A stretch of 64,000 nucleotides of DNA from the NCBI RefSeq assembly GCF_040364665.1, contig NZ_BAABWX010000001.1, forward strand, positions 1 to 64,000. The letters run 5' to 3'. The notes beneath the pieces are model-generated. The model had not been told where the DNA came from, made no database searches, and saw only the letters and a program-made list of their open reading frames with translations. The translations under genes were made by a program, and so were the position numbers. Shown piece by piece: positions 36,086 through 44,982 of this stretch (its first letter is position 1; each line of letters begins with the position of its first letter). Origin of the DNA: Cognatishimia sp. WU-CL00825 (GTDB taxonomy: Bacteria; Pseudomonadota; Alphaproteobacteria; Rhodobacterales; Rhodobacteraceae).

Positions 36086-36466
36086 GTGCTTGTGCAGATA
36101 GATGACTTCATTGAGCGCTGGGCGGGTTTTGGCGGTAGCGAGATGGCGACTGCGCAGCCCTCTGTCATTGATTTGACTGAACTGCTAGGTGTGCTGCGCC
36201 CTATTGTATCCGACAAATATGGTGATTTTCTCGATTACCGTTATGAGCGTCCTGTTACTGAAACCCACATAAGCCGCAAGAAAAACAGGCGCATCGACGT
36301 TTATAAAAACGGTCACTTCACACTTGAGGCAAAGTAGTTTGTCTCACCTGATGCCAAGCCAGCGGGCCGTGGCAAGCGCGGCACGTCCAAATCCGGTGAT
36401 ACAATGCTGAAAGCCCGCAATCAGGCGGATAATTTGTCCGAGGTCAGAGCCAATGGGTCCAAGTAG
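36086..36466 (+). pseudogene. MmeI-like type IIG restriction-modification enzyme, N-terminal remnant
   Basis: Residues FIERWAGFGGSEMATAQPSV and later IDVYKNGHFTLEAK match the N-terminal part of MmeI-like methyltransferase/nuclease enzymes, whose full length is about 900 residues. TAG at 36335-36337 interrupts the frame after LEAK, where the family has LEAKQ; a CAG to TAG change would explain it. The same frame then continues to 36466 with the family-like segment DTMLKARNQADN. The bulk of the enzyme is missing. GTG 36086 is the putative start. Confidence 0.75.
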
Positions 36467-36695
36467 GCATCACGGAGCAGTTTGGCTTTTTCAGGAACAC
36501 CGTAGATCGCATTCCCTGCAATCCGGAGATCACCTTAGCCTTTAGAGCCTTCGGGCTGGCCGTGGGCGGGTTGCAAGCCGCAAAACAACAGCGGAATCTA
36601 TTGTCATCGCGCGGAACAAAAAGGTATTTCACAAATTTAACTACCGTATTGCGGCAACGCGAAAAACTTGGCACAACGTTAACGAATATTATCGG
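36467..36695. other. Degraded stretch after the R-M remnant
   Basis: A frame without a start codon is open from 36471 to 36719 but gives no recognisable protein. Probably a further degraded part of an inserted gene. Confidence 0.3.
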
Positions 36696-37217
36696 GTGGA
36701 AAATTTGGATCAAGTGACTTTGACACAAAGCGCAAAAGGCGCATCGGTTTCATTTAGGCTGGCAAAGGGGGAAACTGACCTTCCTGCCATTTTGGCATTG
36801 GCCAAAGAAGCGCATGAAGAAAGCCGGTTTGGATATATCCCTTTTAGTGCGGATAAAGTGCGTAAAATTGCACGGTCGGCTTTCAAAGACACAAAGCGGC
36901 ATGCGGTCATGATTGCCAGCAAAGGCAAAACGCCTGTTGGCTTTGTCTATTGCTCTGTTGGGGAGTATCACATTGGGAAAGGCGTTTTGATCGCGACGAT
37001 CCACAACATGAATGTGTCAAAAGATGTTCGCGCATCGCTGGCAGGAGGGCGCATTGCTTTAGGTCTGTTTAAGGGCGTTGAAAGTTGGGCAAAAGCCCGG
37101 AATGCCCAAGAGGTCTTGTTTCACGTGACATCCGGCGTGAACCTTGCAAGCGCCCACAAACTCGCAAAACGTATCGGGTTTCAATTCGTAGGAGGTAGCT
37201 ATGTTAAGGGCTTCTAA
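36696..37217 (+). CDS. GNAT-like acetyltransferase
   Basis: A 173-residue protein with a GNAT-like pattern: a Leu/Ala-rich N-terminus (ETDLPAILALAKEAHEES), central strands around TPVGFVYCSVGEYH, and a helix near the C-terminus. The ATG/GTG start is uncertain; GTG 36696 has no clear ribosome site, and TTG 36705 or GTG 36714 are alternatives. It is the first gene of a run of three with the small exported protein and the Hint-RTX protein. GNAT proteins are frequent in prophages and islands; substrate unknown. Confidence 0.65.
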   Translation: MENLDQVTLTQSAKGASVSFRLAKGETDLPAILALAKEAHEESRFGYIPFSADKVRKIARSAFKDTKRHAVMIASKGKTPVGFVYCSVGEYHIGKGVLIATIHNMNVSKDVRASLAGGRIALGLFKGVESWAKARNAQEVLFHVTSGVNLASAHKLAKRIGFQFVGGSYVKGF

Positions 37218-37800
37218 ATTAAGAAAACAGTTGGGGCGCGAACTTTTAATCGCATTGCTGCTAAGTATTGCCTCAATAAATAGCGTGCATGCGGAAGGAA
37301 ACATCAAAACTACTGAAGCGGCAGAATTGTGTGTTTCATACACAAAAGAAAATGCTGTTCAAGCTTATTGCGACGGCACTATTCACATCAAACCTGTCAC
37401 CGATGAAAATGATGGGACGAAAGTGGGCCTTAATATTGTTTACAAAATTGGCAAAGATACATCGACTAACATTCTCGACTTAAAAAAAGTTAGTGAGGAT
37501 ACGCGCTTACCGGTCGATATAAAAAATGACTTAAGCACTCTAAATCAAGTCATTGCGAATTGCGAAACTATAAAATGTGCGGAAATTAGATCACAAATTT
37601 CGGACGTACTGCTGATCAAAAATTTCCAGAAATTCCAGTCAACCAAAACAGCGGTAGTCCCAGTGATCCGTAACGCCTTTCTTGTTTGCAATGAGCGAGC
37701 GCAGTTTTTCATTCTTGAACCTGATCCGCGTATTCAAGGAATCTTTGGAGCTTCATCGCTCTACTTTAGCCCATCAATTCCAGCTGTTTGTACTTATTAA
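37201..37800 (+). CDS. Small exported protein upstream of the Hint-RTX gene
   Basis: A 199-residue protein with a likely Sec signal peptide (basic start, then LLIALLLSIASINSVHAEG). AGGAGG at 37190-37195 sits just before ATG 37201, and it overlaps the GNAT gene by 17 nt. The mature part has several Cys residues (in CVSYTKENAVQAYCDG, CETIKC, VCNERA and VCTY) but no family I recognise. It stands 13 bp before the large Hint-RTX gene; a partner or immunity-type role is inference only. Confidence 0.7.
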   Translation: MLRASKLRKQLGRELLIALLLSIASINSVHAEGNIKTTEAAELCVSYTKENAVQAYCDGTIHIKPVTDENDGTKVGLNIVYKIGKDTSTNILDLKKVSEDTRLPVDIKNDLSTLNQVIANCETIKCAEIRSQISDVLLIKNFQKFQSTKTAVVPVIRNAFLVCNERAQFFILEPDPRIQGIFGASSLYFSPSIPAVCTY

Positions 37801-37813
37801 GGCCTCCTAATTT

Positions 37814-40800
37814 ATGTCTGATACAATTAACTTTAATTTGACAAATGATACCGAAACAAATGCATATCTTGGAGTAATTCAAGGTGTTCAAGACGATCTG
37901 AAACTAATTTCAGGTGGGTCTCTAATCACTAGAGGTATTGCGCCACATCCGGATGACCTTCACGTCGACCCGATTGGAATACTTGCTGCACTTGAAACCT
38001 ATCCGCTCGTTCATGATTTCATAATAAATCCTGACGAGGCTACAAGTTTTAATCTTCAATTAACAGAAATTGAAAGCTTAATTGTTGAGGGGACTAATTC
38101 AGGACTAAGTCAAGCCAACAAGCACGAACTGATTGAAAGAATCGACATTCTTCTTGCTGACGGAACAAACAGTTTATTTGGAGGTTTAACCGTAACTACA
38201 ACGCTTGAAATTTCGCTGAAAGCTGTAGCCGAAGGTCTCAAGAATGGTTTGACCCTTCAAGAAGCTATCATTGATGCAAATGACGAGACCGTAAATGTAG
38301 AGCCACCCAAATGCTTCCCAGCGGGTACACCTATCGCGTTGCTTGATGGAAAGACCAAGCCCATTGAGGACATTTCCGTCGCAGACACAGTTCTGGCATT
38401 TGATCCACTTATTAATGGCGGACGGAGTGATTTCTCTCCGAAAAAAGTCGTTCGCCTATATGAAAACGTTACCCAAAGTTTCGTGCGTCTTGATTTTGAT
38501 AACAAAGAAGAACCGCTTTTTGTAACTCCGGGTCATAGCTTTCTTGATGAAACCGGAGCGTTTACAAAAATCGGTGATTTGATGCGTCTTTCCGGAGGCC
38601 ATGTTCGCCTTATCGATGAAACCGGGAGCGTGATCGAAGCCCACGCAGAAATTATAGAGTTTTCCGCAGAAACAGCGGACATGTTCGCGCGGGCGTCCAC
38701 AAAATCTATGACAGTCGATGGTGCATTGGCCTATCAAGCAGACGTCGTTGAAGGATGGAAAACCTATAACTTCGAAGTCGAGAATTTTCATACCTATGTC
38801 GCAGGTGGTATTCGCGTACACAATGACTCGGGCACTTTGGGCCTTATCGGGAACAACATTAATAGCTTCCTAGATAAATTTGGTCTTGTCGGAGACGCCG
38901 TTGGAGATTTTGTTAGCGGGTTGTTCCACGCTGGTGGTCAATTAATTAATGGTTTAGGCCAAGCGGCCCATTCTATCGCAGAAGGTTTCAGTCATGCGTT
39001 TGATAAGTTCTCACAAGGCGACATTATTGGCGGCGTCATGGAAGTTGGAAAAGGTATCGGTAACGCAATAATTGATCTGGCAACAGGTATTGGCAACGCT
39101 ATTGGTGAAATAGGCAAAGGAATTTCTAATACTATTAGCTCAATTCTTGGGGAAAACGATGCTAACGATGGCGATGGCAAAGACAACGGAAAGCCCATCA
39201 TATTGGATATGGATGGCGACGGCATTGAAATTGACGTTAATGGCGAAGTCAATTTCGATATGGACGGCGATGGTTTCCTTGAGAACACCGCTTGGGTCAG
39301 CGCTGATGATGCATTCCTTGTTATCGACCTAAATGCAGATGGCACTCGCGGTGCAGGCGATGGTGTGATTGACCAAACCAAAGAGCTCGTGTTTACGAAA
39401 TGGCTCGATTGGGATGGCGCGACCGATCTGCAAGCCTTAGCAATCTTTGACAGCTCAGAAGAAATGGGTGGCAACAACGACGGAGTGCTTGACCATAATG
39501 ATACTGTTTGGTCAGAATTGCGGGTCTGGCAGGATAGCAATTCAAATGGTATCGCTGATGCAGGCGAATTAAAGACACTTGCTGAACTTGGCTTTGAGCA
39601 GATCAATTTAACCTATGATGACGGTACAGGGTTCTCAGATCTGAGCAACGATATTACAATATTTGGGAGCTCGTTGTTAGGAACCGCTTCGTACACGCGA
39701 AATGGTGAGATCATTGTCGGAGGCGTTGGCGACGTATCACTAGCCTATGATGCGCAAGGCTGGCGTCGTGTTGAGACCGACACGGGCTACACTATTGAGT
39801 TCGAGAACGGTGAGTCGCTGCACTATGAGGTGATGGATGGTTCTGGTTGGCACAATGTTGATTTGGTCGCCGATAATCTTGACGGTGTGACCGGGGATGC
39901 CAGAAACAACTCACTTCACGCAATTGACTATACCCGTTCCGTGCAAATCTCGGGAGGCGACGGCAACGATACGATTACCGGTGGCCAAATGGACGATGCG
40001 CTGTCGGGCGATGCTGGCAGCGATGTGTTGAATGGCGGCGGCGGGAATGACCTGCTGTTCTTTGACGAATTTGACACCATTGATGGTGGCAGCGGTTACG
40101 ATACAGCTATCTATAGCGGGGACGGCACGACTGGCCTCAACATCAACCTAGTCGACCGGTCCATAGAAGCCATATACGGCAGTGACGCCGGAGATAATTT
40201 CACCGCCTTTGGTGGCAACACAAGTGTGTCAATCAACGGCAAAGGCGGAAACGACACCATTTTTGGTTCACACGAAAGCGATTACCTTTCTGGCGGAGAC
40301 GGCGACGACAGCCTGAATGGTGCGATTGGTGCAGATACCCTTTTGGGGGGAGACGGCAACGACACGCTTATTGGGGCAAAGGGCAGTGACCTCCTGATGG
40401 GCGCGGACGGAAACGACAGCCTTTCTGGCGGTGAAGGTGACGATGATCTTTACGGCGGGGATGGCGACGACACTTTGATCGGCGGAGTGGGTGACGATTA
40501 TCTTGTTGGTGGCGCTGGTGCAGATATTCTCAACGGCAACGATGGTGACGATGTCATTTTGGCAGGGGAGGGTGACGATACAATCACAGACACCCAAGGT
40601 GTGAACTGGATTGAGGCCGGGGATGGCGACGACGTTATTACTCTTGGTGATACGGCAACTTACGGAACTGTTTTGGGCGGCAAAGGCAATGACCGGATTG
40701 TGTTGCAAGGTCTGGCCAGTGACTGGAGTTGGGTCACTTCCAACAATCCAGATGCACCCAGCCAGCGAACACTCTGGAACGGAACTGTAACATTCGACAT

Positions 40801-42751
40801 TGTTGATATTGAACAGCTTTCTTTCACAGGGGGTGGCCCAACCCTCACTTTTGCCAATATCGATACGAGCTTGGATACGTCAGCAAGTTTTATCAGTTCA
40901 AGCGACGCAATCCAGTTTGCTTGGCTTGATGCAAACTGGTGGACAAACGATGCGCCGGGCAATGGCCACGAGCTGTCAATGGGTTTGTTTGGTTCTGGCA
41001 CGTTCACAGGCGATGCTACAGATGAAGTTGTGACAGGTGGCATTGGAACGGACGTAATTGACGGTTTGGGCGGAAACGATACCATCTTTGGTAATTCTGG
41101 GTCTGATATCCTTTTGGGAGGCACCGGAAACGATTCCATTGATGCTGGAAGTGGCGGCGACACACTACAAGGTGGCAATGGAATCGATACTTTGTTTGGT
41201 GGCGATGGTGACGACGTGGCGACCGGTGGTGACGGGAATGACATTATCCACGGTGACGCTGGTAATGATGCTTTGAGTGGTGATGCCGGGGATGATCTAC
41301 TGGATGGCGGCTGGGGAAGCGACACGCTTTATGGCGGACTAGGCGCAGATACCCTGAAAGGTCAGCGCGGCAACGACAACCTGAATGGCGGCGATGGCGA
41401 TGACAGGTTATATGGATTTACAGGTAACGACCAACTCTTTGGAGGCAATGGAAATGACGTCCTAAAAGGCGAAGACGGATTTGACGCGCTTTCTGGTGGT
41501 GCAGGAAATGACACATTGCAAGGTGGTACAGGTGACGATTGGCTTGTTGGTGGCGCTGACGACGATCTCTTGGAAGGCTGGACCGGCAACGACATCTTAG
41601 ATGGGGGCGCTGGTGCGGACAATATGGATGGCGGTGATGGTGTAGACACAGTGTCCTATCAATCCGCCCTCTGGGGAGTTTACTTCTGGCTTGATAATTC
41701 AGATGCAGGAAACTTCACCGGGGACGCGCTTGGGGACGTTTTTGCTAATATTGAAAATGCGCGGGGTTCCAATTTTGACGACAAAATTTACGGAAGCAAC
41801 GCTGCAAATACGATCTGGGGAGATGCAGGTAACGATACTATCTATGGCCGTGCTGGACGTGATGAACTCTTTGGTGGTCAGGGTAACGACACGCTTTACG
41901 GCGGTGATGCACATGACCGCATCGACGGCGGTGAGGGCGACGATGTGCTCTTTGGTGGTGACGGTGGTGATCAACTAATAGGAGGCGACGGGATCGATCG
42001 TGCTCAATACAGCCTGTCGCAATCAGCATTAACGGTAGATTTGCAATATTCGAACCTAAATACGGGACGCGCCATAGGCGATACCTATGAGGGTATCGAG
42101 AACCTACTAGGGAGCCAATACTCTGACGCTTTGCGCGGCGACGAACACGACAACCATATTTATGGTGTGGATGGTGCAGACACGCTGCACGGGCGAGAAG
42201 GAAATGACACGCTGGAAGGCGGCAATGGCGATGATGTCCTCGTTGGCGGTGCAGGGGGTGATTTCCTAAAGGGCGGCGACGGAATAGATCGTGCGACCTA
42301 TGACACAAGCGGTTCTAGTTTCATCGCAGATTTGCAGTTTGCACAGTTCAATACGGGGCATGCTCAAGGCGACACCTATGAAAGCGTCGAAGACCTAGTT
42401 GGTGGGGACGGCCACGACGATTTGCGCGGCAATCAAGACGACAATTCCATTTGGGGCGGCGCAGGCAACGACCAAATTCACGGCCGGTTGGGCGACGACA
42501 CGCTCTATGGTCAAGCGGGCGCTGACAATTTCTATTTTAGTGCAGGCTGGGGCCAAGATCAGGTTGCTGATTTTGAGGATAATACCGACACCATCATATT
42601 TCAAAACCTTGGCCTCACCGATGTTCAAGACGCTCTTGGCCACGCAACACAAAGCGGTTCTGATGTTGTGTTTGATTTTGGTGGTGGGGATACGTTCACC
42701 GTTCTCAACACTACGCTTTCTGCACTTTCAGACGATATCTTGGTGATGTGA
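37814..42751 (+). CDS. Large Hint plus RTX calcium-binding repeat protein
   Basis: A 1645-residue protein. Residues 1-166 are unlike anything I recognise. A Hint (intein-like) domain runs from Cys167 ([13 protein letters not shown]) with T238-P-G-H241 to H336-N337, followed by Asp, so it fits self-cleavage better than splicing. Residues about 340-440 are Gly- and Ala-rich and amphipathic. About 465-490 there are Ca-binding [13 protein letters not shown] loops, and about 714-1575 around sixty GGxGxDxL nonapeptides. The C-terminus ([17 protein letters not shown]) is a typical type I secretion end. No ABC/MFP exporter lies in the window. Confidence 0.9.
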   Translation: MSDTINFNLTNDTETNAYLGVIQGVQDDLKLISGGSLITRGIAPHPDDLHVDPIGILAALETYPLVHDFIINPDEATSFNLQLTEIESLIVEGTNSGLSQANKHELIERIDILLADGTNSLFGGLTVTTTLEISLKAVAEGLKNGLTLQEAIIDANDETVNVEPPKCFPAGTPIALLDGKTKPIEDISVADTVLAFDPLINGGRSDFSPKKVVRLYENVTQSFVRLDFDNKEEPLFVTPGHSFLDETGAFTKIGDLMRLSGGHVRLIDETGSVIEAHAEIIEFSAETADMFARASTKSMTVDGALAYQADVVEGWKTYNFEVENFHTYVAGGIRVHNDSGTLGLIGNNINSFLDKFGLVGDAVGDFVSGLFHAGGQLINGLGQAAHSIAEGFSHAFDKFSQGDIIGGVMEVGKGIGNAIIDLATGIGNAIGEIGKGISNTISSILGENDANDGDGKDNGKPIILDMDGDGIEIDVNGEVNFDMDGDGFLENTAWVSADDAFLVIDLNADGTRGAGDGVIDQTKELVFTKWLDWDGATDLQALAIFDSSEEMGGNNDGVLDHNDTVWSELRVWQDSNSNGIADAGELKTLAELGFEQINLTYDDGTGFSDLSNDITIFGSSLLGTASYTRNGEIIVGGVGDVSLAYDAQGWRRVETDTGYTIEFENGESLHYEVMDGSGWHNVDLVADNLDGVTGDARNNSLHAIDYTRSVQISGGDGNDTITGGQMDDALSGDAGSDVLNGGGGNDLLFFDEFDTIDGGSGYDTAIYSGDGTTGLNINLVDRSIEAIYGSDAGDNFTAFGGNTSVSINGKGGNDTIFGSHESDYLSGGDGDDSLNGAIGADTLLGGDGNDTLIGAKGSDLLMGADGNDSLSGGEGDDDLYGGDGDDTLIGGVGDDYLVGGAGADILNGNDGDDVILAGEGDDTITDTQGVNWIEAGDGDDVITLGDTATYGTVLGGKGNDRIVLQGLASDWSWVTSNNPDAPSQRTLWNGTVTFDIVDIEQLSFTGGGPTLTFANIDTSLDTSASFISSSDAIQFAWLDANWWTNDAPGNGHELSMGLFGSGTFTGDATDEVVTGGIGTDVIDGLGGNDTIFGNSGSDILLGGTGNDSIDAGSGGDTLQGGNGIDTLFGGDGDDVATGGDGNDIIHGDAGNDALSGDAGDDLLDGGWGSDTLYGGLGADTLKGQRGNDNLNGGDGDDRLYGFTGNDQLFGGNGNDVLKGEDGFDALSGGAGNDTLQGGTGDDWLVGGADDDLLEGWTGNDILDGGAGADNMDGGDGVDTVSYQSALWGVYFWLDNSDAGNFTGDALGDVFANIENARGSNFDDKIYGSNAANTIWGDAGNDTIYGRAGRDELFGGQGNDTLYGGDAHDRIDGGEGDDVLFGGDGGDQLIGGDGIDRAQYSLSQSALTVDLQYSNLNTGRAIGDTYEGIENLLGSQYSDALRGDEHDNHIYGVDGADTLHGREGNDTLEGGNGDDVLVGGAGGDFLKGGDGIDRATYDTSGSSFIADLQFAQFNTGHAQGDTYESVEDLVGGDGHDDLRGNQDDNSIWGGAGNDQIHGRLGDDTLYGQAGADNFYFSAGWGQDQVADFEDNTDTIIFQNLGLTDVQDALGHATQSGSDVVFDFGGGDTFTVLNTTLSALSDDILVM
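39955..42535 (+). repeat. RTX nonapeptide-coding repeats
   Basis: A region of tandem GGxGxD-coding units, about sixty by reading the protein, in three blocks separated by short linkers. Each repeat binds calcium in a parallel beta-roll. It may recombine between copies. Confidence 0.85.
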
Positions 42752-42765
42752 CCTTTCTCTTTTCT

Positions 42766-42794
42766 GTAGAGCTGCCCCAGCCGGGTGGCTCTAC
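42766..42794 (+). terminator. Stem-loop after the Hint-RTX gene
   Basis: GTAGAGC (42766-42772) pairs with GCTCTAC (42788-42794), with inner CC/GG pairing. There is no long T run after it, so termination strength is unsure. Confidence 0.45.
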
Positions 42795-42940
42795 TCATTG
42801 AGAGAAGTGACCGAGCTAAATTAGTATCACGTCTCAGAAACACCTATTCTTTTGTGTTGTTGCGTATTTAGTGCAATTGGATCTGCGCTTCTTTTGCTTC
42901 CACAGTGCTTCTACCTCTTTTTGGGACACTAAACGCAAGA

Positions 42941-42958
42941 AGCACCCGTTGGGGTGCT
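42941..42958. terminator. Hairpin in the gap right of the Hint-RTX gene
   Basis: AGCACCC (42941-42947) and GGGTGCT (42952-42958) form a 7-bp stem with a GTTG loop, followed by a T-rich, not uniform, stretch. Confidence 0.4.
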
Positions 42959-42984
42959 AAGTATTTGTTTTGTTTGTGTAAGTT

Positions 42985-43025
42985 TGGTTGCGGGAGTAGG
43001 GTTTGAACCTACGACTTTCAGGTTT
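42985..43025 (-). pseudogene. Initiator tRNA 3' fragment (attachment-site relic)
   Basis: Read on the minus strand, 41 bases run from AAACCTGAAAG through GTAGGTTCAAACCCTAC to CTCCCGCAACCA. This is the 3' half of an initiator tRNA (anticodon-stem side, T-arm with TTCAAA, acceptor and CCA). The 5' half and the anticodon loop are absent, so it cannot be a functional tRNA. Fragments of this kind are usual footprints of integrases that target tRNA 3' ends. Confidence 0.7.
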
Positions 43026-43073
43026 GGTAGTTGAATGTTGGAAAGCCCACATGGTCATGCCAAATTCCCAAGT

Positions 43074-43095
43074 GTGGTATTTTGTGTGGTATTTA
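43074..43095 (+). repeat. Right GTGGTAT doublet (candidate integrase arm site)
   Basis: GTGGTAT at 43074-43080 and at 43086-43092, with the same 12-nt period as 32018-32036, and 60 bp before attR. Confidence 0.6.
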
Positions 43096-43154
43096 TTTTC
43101 ATATGAGCTTTTTTATCGTTCAATAACTGTAGGTTAAGGTAATTTAGAGGCGGA

Positions 43155-43168
43155 CACCTTCTCCGCCA
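43155..43168 (+). repeat. attR core
   Basis: CACCTTCTCCGCCA, the direct repeat of the tRNA-Ser 3' end (31880-31893). The bases to either side differ. Confidence 0.85.
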
Positions 43169-43176
43169 TTTTGGTT

Positions 43177-43207
43177 GCATAAGTCATTGTTTATGCTATT
43201 TTTTATT
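43177..43207 (+). terminator. Terminator just outside attR
   Basis: GCATAA (43177-43182) pairs with TTATGC (43191-43196), then TATTTTTTATT. It is a good candidate for the original tRNA-Ser terminator, displaced by the island. Confidence 0.65.
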
Positions 43208-43274
43208 GGCTGATCAGGCTAGTGTTCCCACATTTGTTCCCACGCAAGACCTTTGCTCGGTTAAGAATTTCAAA

Positions 43275-43987
43275 TCAATCTTCCCCTGTAATCAAACGCC
43301 GTTGATCGTTGCGGCTGATTTGTCCATAGCTACGTAATGTCGTTAGAATGTCAGTGTGGCCAAGGTTTTGCGAAACCGTGACCAACTCGGCAACCGACCC
43401 ACAATTTGTTGCAATGTGGAGGGCAATCATGTGCCGGAAAGCGTGGGGGCCATAACCGGGCAGCCCAGCAGCCTCAAAGGCTGAATTGACGATTTTACGG
43501 ACAGGTTCGGTCGTTTTCCAATGCGTGGGTGTGAAGCCTATATTAGTGAAGCCGGTGTTTGATTTGGCCTTGAGCGCAGTGGCGGGAAAGAGTGGATCGT
43601 CGGGGCTATAGAGCGCAACTTCGTCAAGGTATGTTATCCATGCCGCCATAGCGTCTTCGGCTTCTTCGAAGTCCTTGGCAAAGAATGTGCAAATATGTTT
43701 GCCAAATTTGGTCGCTACTTCGCGAGGGTTTTGGGTGACGGACTTTTCGTTTAAGTCCACATGTTTAATTTTGAGCGACGTCAGTGCGGCGACACGAACC
43801 CCGGTTAAGCACAACATCGCGAATACTGCTTTATCGCGCATCTGGCGTGGTGTGGCGCTGGGCATTCTTTCCAAAGTGCGGCTGCTTTTCGATCTAGGGA
43901 TTTGTCTGATAATTGATCGGAGAGTTTGCGATACGTCAGGAACGCACGTTTTATGCGCTCGTTTTTTTCCTTCGGTGCTTTGGTCAT
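43275..43987 (-). pseudogene. Tyrosine recombinase, module B, core-binding domain deleted
   Basis: The N-terminal 42 residues from ATG 43987 (MTKAPKEKNERIKRAFLTYR) align with the module A recombinase start. The frame then shifts near 43860 and resumes in the catalytic domain (residues matching about 136 onward), with about 90 codons lost. The catalytic residues are still readable: R in TGVRVAALTSLKIKH, HxxR in HAFRHMIALH, His in LGHTDILTTLRSYG and Tyr. No functional enzyme is expected. It lies right outside attR of the island. Confidence 0.8.
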
Positions 43988-44203
43988 GTTCAGACCTTTT
44001 TTACTGGTGGCATGTGGTTTTTTGCGTAGAGTTTTGTTAAAATCGAAAGCCGAGATAGTGCACCATTTGCGCATCACTCGACGCCATTTATGAGGTCAAA
44101 ATTTCGTTCATTTTCGCGCGTAAAAAGGCTGCCAATTGCTTTTGGCTTGAAGTGGAAACCTAGGGGGATGTCTGTCCACCACCTTAATGTCGATTCAGGG
44201 AGG

Positions 44204-44647
44204 TTAATCTGCGGTGCTGGATTCGGTGGTTTCAGTACCGTTTTGAACGGTTAGATCAAAAACTTTGTGCAGAAACGGCACCTGTGCAATCGAAACGGGT
44301 TTGTTCATGATAGTCTCGCGTACTTCACAGATGGAAGTGAGTTTTGCTCGGTTGTTTCTTATTTCGCATATAACGAACCCACCTTCCGGTTTGCGCTCGG
44401 TTCGACATTTCAAACAGTAGAATCCATCTTGCGCTATCTTTGCCTTGCGTGTTTTGCGCTGGGCTTTGATGAATGCAAGTAGCGCGTCCCTCCGCACCAA
44501 AATTGGGCGCTCGCCCTGCATTGCTGGAAGTCTCTGTTTGATCCATGAGCGAACGGTGCGGTCTGAGACGCCGGTTATTCCAGCCGCCTCTTCAATGGTG
44601 TAGCTATAGACCGACTTGATGCCACTTATTTTTGCTGCTTTGGGCAT
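44204..44647 (-). CDS. HTH plus Cys-knuckle protein, module B
   Basis: A 147-residue homologue of the module A protein at 34411. The helix-turn-helix (SYTIEEAAGITGVSDRTVRSW) and the first Cys pair CLKC (about residues 79-82) are kept, but the second pair reads CEVR where module A has CEVC, so one metal ligand is lost. The C-terminus is longer. It starts 6 nt after the excisionase-like gene. Confidence 0.75.
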   Translation of the reverse strand: MPKAAKISGIKSVYSYTIEEAAGITGVSDRTVRSWIKQRLPAMQGERPILVRRDALLAFIKAQRKTRKAKIAQDGFYCLKCRTERKPEGGFVICEIRNNRAKLTSICEVRETIMNKPVSIAQVPFLHKVFDLTVQNGTETTESSTAD

Positions 44648-44653
44648 AGTGGC

Positions 44654-44860
44654 TCACCCTTCATTTTTCGCAAGCCAGTCGCGAATTGCATAAACCCGAA
44701 TAAGTCGACGGGTGCCGATCTTGATGCTTGGCAAATCACCCTTTGCAAGTGCTGCATAAAGCGTTGTGCGCCCAATTCCGACAAGCCGTGCGGCTTCGTC
44801 TGGTGACACGGCGATGGGGTGCTGTGAGTTTTCGGGATTTAGATTGGGATTCGTCATCAT
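44654..44860 (-). CDS. Small HTH (excisionase-like) protein, module B
   Basis: A 68-residue helix-turn-helix protein: VSPDEAARLVGIGRTTLYAA and IKIGTRRLIRV are typical of HTH_17 excisionases. ATG 44860 is chosen because GAAGGAAA stands just before two Met codons (44860 and 44857); a longer frame begins at 44914. It is the third member of the decayed module B. Confidence 0.8.
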   Translation of the reverse strand: MMTNPNLNPENSQHPIAVSPDEAARLVGIGRTTLYAALAKGDLPSIKIGTRRLIRVYAIRDWLAKNEG

Positions 44861-44982
44861 TCGATTTCCTTCAATTGTGTTCATAGGAACGATGACGGAT
44901 TGAAGTTGGATCAAAATAGCAGGCTAGTTTTTGACCAGTTATTGGCCACTTCTAAATTTGCTCAGATACCTTTTAACTGAGC

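Larger units (their letters stand above)
31880..43168 (+). mobile_element. Integrative genomic island in tRNA-Ser
   Basis: The 14 bases CACCTTCTCCGCCA of the tRNA 3' end (31880-31893) are repeated directly at 43155-43168, marking attL and attR of an 11.3-kb island. It starts with a P4-type integrase reading away from the tRNA and carries a broken restriction-modification gene, a GNAT protein and a large Hint-RTX protein. No conjugation or replication gene is seen, so it would be excisable but not self-transmissible. Confidence 0.85.

Noticed and set aside
37980..38840. Protein-splicing intein
   Set aside because: HN is followed by Asp rather than Cys, Ser or Thr, and no homing endonuclease is present, so cleavage rather than splicing is likelier.
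40000..42500. CRISPR array
   Set aside because: The repeats are in-frame RTX codons, with no constant spacers or cas genes.
39000..42700. Long minus-strand frames under the RTX repeats
   Set aside because: They arise from the repetitive GGxGxD codons read backwards; low-complexity Ser/Pro or Val/Ala products without start signals.
42985..43025. A functional tRNA on the minus strand
   Set aside because: Only the 3' half is present; no 5' acceptor, D-arm or anticodon loop.
34199..44860. RIT (recombinase in trio) element
   Set aside because: Each module has only one tyrosine recombinase.
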